Of a DNA stretch of 64,000 nucleotides, positions 1 to 5,823 are shown one piece after another; the first letter of the stretch is position 1, and each line of letters opens with the position of its first letter. The notes beneath the pieces were generated by a model, which did no database searches, had not been told where the DNA came from, and worked only from the letters and a program-made list of their open reading frames with translations. A program made the translations under genes and the position numbers. The stretch comes from Bacillota bacterium. Its GTDB lineage: Bacteria; Bacillota; UBA4882; UBA8346. The DNA lies in the NCBI GenBank assembly GCA_023417475.1, contig JAEZFP010000046.1:48356-112355 (forward strand). The letters run 5' to 3'.

Positions 1-389
1 CCGCCGCAGATTGCGGTGCCCATCCCGATTAGACTGGTTAAACGGAGCGGAATCCGCATCAGCCTGCCCAATCCGTAGGCGGTGATAAACGCCCCGGACA
101 AGGTAAACACCATCACCCATAACGAATCCAGCCCCACCCGGTAAACCTGCGTCAAACTCAACCCGGTTCCCAATAATACAATCGCCCATTGCAACAACTG
201 TTTCCCGGCAAATTTCAAACCGGGCAAGGTTTGCGCCGGTTTTCCCCAGCGATTGCTGATGAAAATCCCGATGACGATTCCAAACACCGGTCCCCCGACA
301 ATCGGAAACCACTTCCCAAGGAGTAACGCCCCAACCGCTACTCCCAACGCATACAAAATTCCCGGACCGTTTTTCCGTAAAAAATTCAA
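1..389 (-). CDS. YeiH-family membrane transporter (UPF0324), C-terminus outside window
   Basis: The 129 visible codons form an integral membrane protein with several hydrophobic stretches. The visible part ends in the motif GMGTAICGG, characteristic of the YeiH family (putative sulfate exporter, PSE family). The start is TTG at 389, eight bases behind GGAG; an overlapping ATG is followed at once by a stop. It lies 138 bases downstream of a LysR gene on the same strand, the same pairing as yeiE-yeiH in enterobacteria, so LysR control is likely. The substrate cannot be read from the sequence. The gene runs off the left edge. Confidence 0.85.
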   Translation of the reverse strand, partial: MNFLRKNGPGILYALGVAVGALLLGKWFPIVGGPVFGIVIGIFISNRWGKPAQTLPGLKFAGKQLLQWAIVLLGTGLSLTQVYRVGLDSLWVMVFTLSGAFITAYGLGRLMRIPLRLTSLIGMGTAICG

Positions 390-527
390 GTGATCATCTC
401 CGCATTCAAGGTATAAGCTTTGATCTTATTGTAAAAAGTTTCTTTGTTTAAGTAAAATAACTATTTTACATGAAAATCATAAGCATTTGCTTATACTACC
501 GTGAAATGCAGATTCCCCAATCGAAAA

Positions 528-1412
528 CTATTTCACCTGACTTTTGCAATAATCAATGAAAAATTTAAAACGGTTCGACATATACTTATCCTGATGATAG
601 ATGAGATTTAGATTCCGTTTTACCGTGAGACCGGCGATCCGGGCGACCCGCAACCGTTCTTCCGCAACTTCTTGCCTGATGCAACGTTCCGAGATACACG
701 AGATGCCCAGTCCGGCCGCGACCGCTTTCTTAATCGCTTCGGTATTGCCCAACTCCATTCCCAGATGATATTGAACGCCCTGCGCGGCCAGCGCCGTTTC
801 AACGACTTCCCGGGTGCCGCTCCCTTTTTCACGGATTAAAAAACGTTCCCGCTCAATCTCTTGGGGATTCACTTCCACCCGTTCAGCCCAAGGATGCTCC
901 GGCGGGATAATGAAGACCAACTCGTCGTCGCAAAAGTAATCGGCCACAAGCTCCGGTGAGTTGACCGGACCTTCCACAAAGGCGAAATCGATCCGGTTTT
1001 TTAAGATAAAGTCTTCTATAATCCGGGTATTCTCAATCGTCAGCGCCACTTCCACCCCACGGTGTTGCTTTTGAAACCGCCCGATGATATCAGTCAAAAT
1101 ATAAATTCCAATGGTCGTACTGGCGCCGACACTTAACTTGCCCTTTTTGGCGCCGCGCAGATCCTGAAATGTCGCGGCGCACTCCTGGTAAAGATTTAAA
1201 ATCCGGCGCACGTATTGCAAAAAAAGCTCCCCTTCTTGCGTCAGATAGAGCTTCCGTCCCAAGCGGTCGAAGAATTTCACATCATATTCCGCTTCCAATT
1301 CGCGAATGGTCTGGCTGACCGCGGGTTGGCTGATATAAAGGTTGTCCGCCGCTTCGGTCATGTTTAATTTCGTGGCGACCTCATAAAAGATCTTTAAACT
1401 CCGTTCGTTCAT
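528..1412 (-). CDS. LysR-family transcriptional regulator
   Basis: A 294-residue protein with the LysR layout. An N-terminal winged helix-turn-helix (about residues 3-62, with MTEAADNLYISQPAVSQTIR as its core) is followed by a LysR substrate-binding domain from about residue 90. I place the start at ATG 1412, giving MNERSLKIFYEVA, the usual LysR opening, behind AAAGGA at 11 bases. Longer in-frame starts exist at 1451 and at a TTG at 1475, but the latter abuts an 11-bp hairpin. Its neighbour is the YeiH-like transporter, its probable target. The effector is unknown. Confidence 0.88.
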   Translation of the reverse strand: MNERSLKIFYEVATKLNMTEAADNLYISQPAVSQTIRELEAEYDVKFFDRLGRKLYLTQEGELFLQYVRRILNLYQECAATFQDLRGAKKGKLSVGASTTIGIYILTDIIGRFQKQHRGVEVALTIENTRIIEDFILKNRIDFAFVEGPVNSPELVADYFCDDELVFIIPPEHPWAERVEVNPQEIERERFLIREKGSGTREVVETALAAQGVQYHLGMELGNTEAIKKAVAAGLGISCISERCIRQEVAEERLRVARIAGLTVKRNLNLIYHQDKYMSNRFKFFIDYCKSQVK

Positions 1413-1475
1413 TGCCGTTTTGATCCTTTGGTTAGCGTTTTCATTAAGCATAGACGATTTTCCGGCAAACCGCAA

Positions 1476-1505
1476 GGAAAGGACGGCTTCAACCCCGTCC
1501 TTTCC
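1476..1505. other. perfect 11-bp stem-loop between two minus-strand genes
   Basis: GGAAAGGACGG at 1476-1486 pairs exactly with CCGTCCTTTCC at 1495-1505, leaving an 8-base loop. It sits between the NifX-like gene and the LysR gene. Neither strand has a clear U-tract after it, so it is not a textbook intrinsic terminator. It may instead stabilise or separate the two transcripts. Confidence 0.6.
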
Positions 1506-1526
1506 TGTGATTCCCTGCCTGTTTGA

Positions 1527-1892
1527 TTAGTGACAATCATGTCCCGAACAGGCTTGTTCGGGGAGAGCCGCCGTCAGGGTCCCGTTATGAAACCGATCGA
1601 TCATTGCTGCCACGGTTTTGCCATCCCCTAAGTACACTTGCAGTCCGTTATCGATCAACCGCTCCATTGCGCCACGTCCGATTCCCACGCACAAAACGCT
1701 TGCGACTCCTTTTCCGGCAATTGCCGCCAAGGGGTTGCATTGACCGTGTTCATGATGTTGATCGTGATTATTGATTACTTCAACGCCTTGATTCGCCAGA
1801 TCGATAATGGTGAAATAGGGAGCTCCTCCAAAATGCTCGCTGACGGTTTCTTCCATGCCCCGTTCACCCATGGTCGGAATACAGATTTTCAT
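1527..1892 (-). CDS. NifX / dinitrogenase Fe-Mo cofactor biosynthesis family protein
   Basis: A 121-residue protein of the single-domain NifB/NifX-type fold (Pfam Fe-Mo cofactor biosynthesis, RNase H-like). Typical features are the opening MKICIPTMG, SEHFGGAPYFTI, and the Gly-rich GIGRGAMERLIDNG. A His-rich loop (HDQHHEHGQC) and a Cys/His tail (ACSGHDCH) suggest metal handling. Stand-alone members are widespread in anaerobes that do not fix nitrogen, so the name does not imply nitrogenase. It starts five bases after the DUF134 regulator and is surely co-transcribed with it. Confidence 0.88.
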   Translation of the reverse strand: MKICIPTMGERGMEETVSEHFGGAPYFTIIDLANQGVEVINNHDQHHEHGQCNPLAAIAGKGVASVLCVGIGRGAMERLIDNGLQVYLGDGKTVAAMIDRFHNGTLTAALPEQACSGHDCH

Positions 1893-1897
1893 ACTCG

Positions 1898-2197
1898 CTA
1901 CTCCTCTTCGGTTTGATTTTGACCGGCTTTGATCCGGATTGCCCGCTGCTGAACCAGTGCTTCAACCAGTTTCGAGCGCCCGCTGATTAACAGTCGCTGA
2001 ATCGTCCCGCGTGAAACGCCCATCCTGGCCCCGGCTTCCGTTTGTTCGAACCCCTCCAGATCACAAAGCCGGAGCGCTTCAAACTCATCCAGTTCCAAAA
2101 CCACTTCACTTAATTCGTTTAGGGGCACTGCCACCGGTTTATAGATCAGTTCATTCTGCAAACGCCGACAACACCGTGCTTTCTTACATCTGGGCAG
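1898..2197 (-). CDS. DUF134 (UPF0251) DNA-binding protein, apparent CTG start
   Basis: A small helix-turn-helix protein. Residues around LDEFEALRLCDLEGFEQTEA and GVSRGTIQRLLISGRSKL match the UPF0251/DUF134 family, often paired with NifX-like genes. The first conventional in-frame start is TTG at 2161, but the 12 codons before it (reading PRCKKARCCRR) match the basic, Cys-containing N-terminus conserved in this family. Going upstream the frame has no ATG, GTG or TTG before a stop. It has a CTG at 2197 placed nine bases behind AAAGGAG. I therefore annotate 99 residues from CTG. The family role is putative transcription regulation. Confidence 0.82.
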   Translation of the reverse strand: MPRCKKARCCRRLQNELIYKPVAVPLNELSEVVLELDEFEALRLCDLEGFEQTEAGARMGVSRGTIQRLLISGRSKLVEALVQQRAIRIKAGQNQTEEE

Positions 2198-2220
2198 TAG
2201 ATTCAGCTCCTTTGATTATT

Positions 2221-2236
2221 TTGTGCATATGCACAA
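2221..2236. promoter_or_regulatory. perfect 16-bp palindrome upstream of DUF134/NifX pair
   Basis: TTGTGCATATGCACAA is self-complementary over all 16 bases and lies 24 bases upstream of the proposed CTG start of the DUF134 gene. That is where an autoregulatory operator would sit. The binding protein is inferred; DUF134 itself is the obvious candidate. Confidence 0.6.
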
Positions 2237-2299
2237 TTTAAATGTAGTCTTTTTCTGGAACAAAGTCAACTCCAGATTTTCCAGATCCGGATCAAGACA

Positions 2300-2330
2300 T
2301 AAAAAAACTGGCCCTACGACCAGTTTTTTA
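2300..2330 (-). terminator. intrinsic terminator of acyl-CoA synthetase operon
   Basis: AAAAAACTGG and CCAGTTTTTT form a 10-bp stem with an 8-base loop, five bases past the stop of the acyl-CoA synthetase gene. The U-rich arm suits termination on either strand. Confidence 0.85.
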
Positions 2331-2334
2331 TGAA

Positions 2335-3993
2335 TTATTTCTCCGCGTCGTTTTGCCGAATTTCGACCCGGCGGATCTTGCCGCTGATGGTCTTGGGCAA
2401 TTCGGTCACAAACTCAATCAAACGGGGGTATTTATACGGTGCGGTAACCTTCTTGACATGTTCTTGAAGCTCAACCGCCAATGCGTCGCTCGCCTGGTAG
2501 CCCTTGGCCAAAATGACGGTCGCTTTAATGATTTGACCGCGAATCGGATCGGGCACACCGGTAATGGCGCATTCCAAAACGGCCGGATGTTCCAGCATCG
2601 CGCTCTCCACTTCAAACGGTCCAATCCGGTAACCGGAACTCTTGATCACATCGTCGGTGCGGCCGACAAACCAAAAATAGCCGTCCTCATCGCGCCAGGC
2701 GGTATCCCGGGTATGATAAATGCCGTCATGCCAAACGCTCTCAGTCAACTCGCGATCCCGGTAATAACCGTCAAACAGTCCGACCGGGGTAAAGATATCG
2801 GTCCGGTAAATAATCTCGCCGACTTCGCCGACCTCGCAAGAACGGCCGTTTTCATCCACAATATCCACTTCGTAACCGGCCGATGGTTTACCCATCGATC
2901 CGGGACGCGGTTCCATCCACGGGAAGGTGCCCATAGATAAGGTGCACTCGGTTTGTCCATATCCTTCGCGTAATTTAATCCCGGTGGCGGCGAGAAATTG
3001 ATTGTAAATCTCGGGATTTAACGGTTCGCCGGCCACCACGCAATACGTAAGCTTTGAAAGGTCATATTGGGTCAGATCCTCTTTGATCAAGTAACGGTAA
3101 ATGGTCGGCGGCGCGCAAAAACTGGTGATGCCGTATTTGGCGATAACCCCCAACAGATCTTTGGGGACGAACTTCTCATAGTCATAAACAAAAACCGCGC
3201 ACTCCGACAACCATTGACCGTAAATTTTCCCCCAAACCGACTTCGCCCAACCCGTATCGGAGACGGTCAGGTGTAACCCGCCTGCTTCGACGTTCTGCCA
3301 GAACTTCGCGGTCACAATATGCCCCAACGGATAGGTGAAATTATGCCGGACCATCTTCGGGAAAGCGGTCGTACCGGAAGTGAAATAAAGCAAGGAAATA
3401 TTATCGTTATGCGTCATCGCTTCGCCGGTCGGTTTTTCAAAGTCAGCGCCGGCTTGCTCCAGTTCGCTGTCAAAATCGTACCAGCCGTCTTTTTTGCCGC
3501 CAACCAAAACCTTCAGTTGCAACGAGGGCGACTTGGCCTGAGCTTCTTCGACGTGCTGGATAACTTCCGGGTCCGCCACGGAAACAATCATTTTAATATC
3601 GGCGGCTTGGTTACGGTAAATATAATCCTTGGCGGTAAGCAAATGAGTTGCCGGAACCGCGATTGCGCCGAGTTTATGTAAGGCAAGCAACGAAAACCAA
3701 AACTCATAGCGCCGTTTTAACACCAACATTACCGGATCGCCTTTGGCGATCCCCAACTTTCGGAAGAAGTTGGCGGTTTTGTCACTGTAATATTTCAGAT
3801 CCTTAAAAGTAAAGATGCGTTCCGCGCCGGTCGGATCGCACCAAACCAGGCCGATCTTCTCCGGCGACTCTTTCGCTAACTCATCCACCACGTCATAAGC
3901 AAAATTAAAATTCTCCGGAATCTTAACCTCGAAATTCTCACGAAAATCTTCATATGATTCAAAATGACTGCGGGCGTACTTTTCTAAGAACAT
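2335..3993 (-). CDS. AMP-forming acyl-CoA synthetase (acetyl/medium-chain type)
   Basis: A 552-residue adenylate-forming enzyme that activates a carboxylic acid through an acyl-adenylate to its CoA thioester. All core motifs are intact: the phosphate-binding loop YFTSGTTAFPKM (203-214), EGYGQTE (343-349), the hinge GRTDDVIKSSGYRIGPFEVE (444-463) and the catalytic lysine K539 in TISGKIRR. Overall it resembles medium-chain (ACSM-type) synthetases more than canonical acetyl-CoA synthetase. The substrate is not readable. It starts 18 bases after an XRE-cupin regulator gene, so the two form an operon whose expression probably answers to the substrate or a related metabolite. Confidence 0.92.
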   Translation of the reverse strand: MFLEKYARSHFESYEDFRENFEVKIPENFNFAYDVVDELAKESPEKIGLVWCDPTGAERIFTFKDLKYYSDKTANFFRKLGIAKGDPVMLVLKRRYEFWFSLLALHKLGAIAVPATHLLTAKDYIYRNQAADIKMIVSVADPEVIQHVEEAQAKSPSLQLKVLVGGKKDGWYDFDSELEQAGADFEKPTGEAMTHNDNISLLYFTSGTTAFPKMVRHNFTYPLGHIVTAKFWQNVEAGGLHLTVSDTGWAKSVWGKIYGQWLSECAVFVYDYEKFVPKDLLGVIAKYGITSFCAPPTIYRYLIKEDLTQYDLSKLTYCVVAGEPLNPEIYNQFLAATGIKLREGYGQTECTLSMGTFPWMEPRPGSMGKPSAGYEVDIVDENGRSCEVGEVGEIIYRTDIFTPVGLFDGYYRDRELTESVWHDGIYHTRDTAWRDEDGYFWFVGRTDDVIKSSGYRIGPFEVESAMLEHPAVLECAITGVPDPIRGQIIKATVILAKGYQASDALAVELQEHVKKVTAPYKYPRLIEFVTELPKTISGKIRRVEIRQNDAEK

Positions 3994-4011
3994 TGCTCCG
4001 ACCTCTTTCTC

Positions 4012-4566
4012 TTAATAAATAACAGCCAAGAATTTTGCCGTTTTCCCGTTTAACGCTTTCATGCCGTGCGGGACCCCGGAATCAAAATAAAGCGAATCCC
4101 CTTCGTTCAAAACCACTTCATGTTTATCCAGGATAACTTTTAACGACCCTTCCAGGACGTAGTTGAACTCCTGTCCGGGATGGCTATTAAAATTGAACGG
4201 CGCCTCTTGCGACTCCGGCTCTACCGTAACCATAAAGGGTTCGATCTTTTTATGCGCAAAGTTGAAGGCGAGATTTTGGTACTTATAATCCTTGCGCCGT
4301 TCGACCGATACTCCTTTTTCCTTGCGGGTCAAAGCGTAGATGTGAAGTCTTGGTTCCTCGCCGGTAATCAGACTGGTCAGCTCAATATTAAACTTATGGG
4401 CAATTTTATATAAAACACTGACCGGAATATCGATGTTCCCCGCTTCATACTCACAGTAAATTTCCTTAGTTACACCGCATTCTTTGGCTAATTCCTCAAC
4501 CGACACTTTAAAAATATCGCGTAGATCTTTAATTCGCGCCGCTATTTGCCGAATCTCCTCTTGCAT
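4012..4566 (-). CDS. XRE-family regulator with C-terminal cupin domain
   Basis: A 184-residue two-domain regulator. A lambda-repressor-like helix-turn-helix (about 9-62, VEELAKECGVTKEIYCEYEAG) precedes a cupin_2 beta-barrel (about 112-180, with SHPGQEFNYVLEGSLKVILD and GDSLYFDSGVPHGMKAL). Cupin-fused XRE proteins usually sense a small ligand. This one is first in an operon with the acyl-CoA synthetase, which points to control of carboxylate activation. The inverted repeat at 4652-4670, about 86 bases upstream, is a possible operator. Confidence 0.9.
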   Translation of the reverse strand: MQEEIRQIAARIKDLRDIFKVSVEELAKECGVTKEIYCEYEAGNIDIPVSVLYKIAHKFNIELTSLITGEEPRLHIYALTRKEKGVSVERRKDYKYQNLAFNFAHKKIEPFMVTVEPESQEAPFNFNSHPGQEFNYVLEGSLKVILDKHEVVLNEGDSLYFDSGVPHGMKALNGKTAKFLAVIY

Positions 4567-4651
4567 GCGCCATCACTCCTCTGACCTTATTGTTATATCT
4601 CTAGTTTAATATGTAAAAATCGATTTCATACCGTGTTTATTGCAGTTAAGT

Positions 4652-4670
4652 AATATTGTTCGACAATATT
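4652..4670. promoter_or_regulatory. inverted repeat upstream of XRE-cupin operon
   Basis: AATATTGT-TCG-ACAATATT is an 8-3-8 inverted repeat in the gap between the divergent XRE-cupin and lytic transglycosylase genes. It is closer to the XRE start. Operator function is inferred from symmetry and position. Confidence 0.45.
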
Positions 4671-4897
4671 TCGACAAACACCTTCTACCACAATTGCTTT
4701 TCTGCAATTATCCCAATTGGATTCCAACCCTAAAGCTTATCCCAGCGATTTTCCCGGGTTGGACCCCGCTAAACAGCTAATTTCCTTTGGCCATACCTTT
4801 TTTTACAATCTTCCTGCGCCGGATGCGGCGCGAGTTTGTAACAAAATATTAATGTCACCTTACGCTGGTAGGTTAACGGTCAGCCATCACCCCGCAG

Positions 4898-4927
4898 TTG
4901 ACATATTCACCACCCTGTGTTTATACT
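4898..4927 (+). promoter_or_regulatory. strong sigma-A-type promoter for lytic transglycosylase gene
   Basis: TTGACA at 4898-4903 and TATACT at 4922-4927 are 18 bases apart, which gives a leader of about 110 bases before the start at 5044. The rest of the 477-base gap (4567-5043) holds only the inverted repeat at 4652 and no convincing gene. Confidence 0.7.
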
Positions 4928-5043
4928 TTTACAAGTGTTGTCCCGACTTTTAAACGGCAATGATCCCGGTGGTAAGAATCTTGAAATTGCGCCACTTACA
5001 CCCATTTTTCCATCGCGATATTGTCGAAAGGCAGGAATGAAAA

Positions 5044-5658
5044 ATGATATTTCGAAACCGATTCCAACAAATAAAACGCACGCCCCACATCTGGTTTATC
5101 CTTGCTTTTGTAATGGTCATTGCCATACCATGCGCTTATTGGACATTTCACTACATAAACATCAACCAAAGACAAGCCCAAGAAAGTCAATTTGTCGCAG
5201 CGAAAGTTTCCTTGGTCATGAATTACTTCAATTGCCAAGACCCGGAGATCCACACGGCGATCATGAAAACCTTTGATCCGGTGTTGGTTGCGATTGTGGT
5301 CGGCATTGAAAGTGACTATAAGGTGAACGCGGTCAGCCCCCGAGGATGTCGTGGCTTAATGCAATTGTCCCCTGGGAAGTTAGACGATTGGCGCAACAAA
5401 ACCCGAAATATTCAGATAGGAGCGGCTTATCTCCAAAGCTTATTAAAACGATTCGACAATACCGAATTGGCAATCGCGGCCTACAATGCGGGTCCTGACG
5501 CCGTCATTCGTTACGGTGGAGCGCCGCCCTTCCGGGAAACCCAACGGTACCTCGAAAAAGCCAGGCTTTATACCTTGATGGTCAAAAGCGTTGTTTGTTA
5601 TGAGACCGGTTTGTTTGGTATGAAACAACCGGTTCAAATTGGACAAGCAACACTTTGA
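5044..5658 (+). CDS. membrane-anchored lytic transglycosylase (SLT domain)
   Basis: A 204-residue protein with a short basic N-terminus, one transmembrane segment (about 15-38) and a Slt-type lysozyme-like domain. Such enzymes cleave the MurNAc-GlcNAc bond of peptidoglycan with formation of 1,6-anhydroMurNAc. The catalytic Glu is E89 in GIESDYKVNAVS, followed by GLMQLSP (104-110) and the closing AYNAGPDAV motif (146-154). It is monocistronic, with its own promoter at 4898 and terminator at 5753. A role in wall remodelling is likely; coupling to sporulation cannot be judged from sequence. Confidence 0.92.
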   Translation: MIFRNRFQQIKRTPHIWFILAFVMVIAIPCAYWTFHYININQRQAQESQFVAAKVSLVMNYFNCQDPEIHTAIMKTFDPVLVAIVVGIESDYKVNAVSPRGCRGLMQLSPGKLDDWRNKTRNIQIGAAYLQSLLKRFDNTELAIAAYNAGPDAVIRYGGAPPFRETQRYLEKARLYTLMVKSVVCYETGLFGMKQPVQIGQATL

Positions 5659-5752
5659 TCACAGTTGAATTTATTCAACTTATATAACTGCTTTTCTTTG
5701 CTTTGATTGCCATTGCAAAGAGTTGGCGCTACTCATAAGCGGGACTACACTT

Positions 5753-5778
5753 CGCCTTCCGAAAGGGGGGCTTTTTTT
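5753..5778 (+). terminator. terminator of lytic transglycosylase gene
   Basis: GCCTTCC-GAAA-GGGGGGC forms a stem containing G-U pairs, closed by a GAAA tetraloop and followed by seven T. Confidence 0.65.
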
Positions 5779-5784
5779 GTCATA

Positions 5785-5812
5785 ATAAAACCCGGACGAT
5801 GCCGGGTTTTAT
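5785..5812 (-). terminator. terminator of the 943-residue protein gene
   Basis: An 11-bp stem (5785-5795 with 5802-5812, core AAAACCCGG) with a 6-base loop lies 12 bases past the stop of the minus-strand gene. A U-rich stretch follows. Confidence 0.8.
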
Positions 5813-5823
5813 CACAGTTGGGG

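Noticed and set aside
4717..4953. Plus-strand ORF of 78 codons upstream of the lytic transglycosylase
   Set aside because: No ribosome site or recognisable features, and the strong promoter at 4898 lies inside it.
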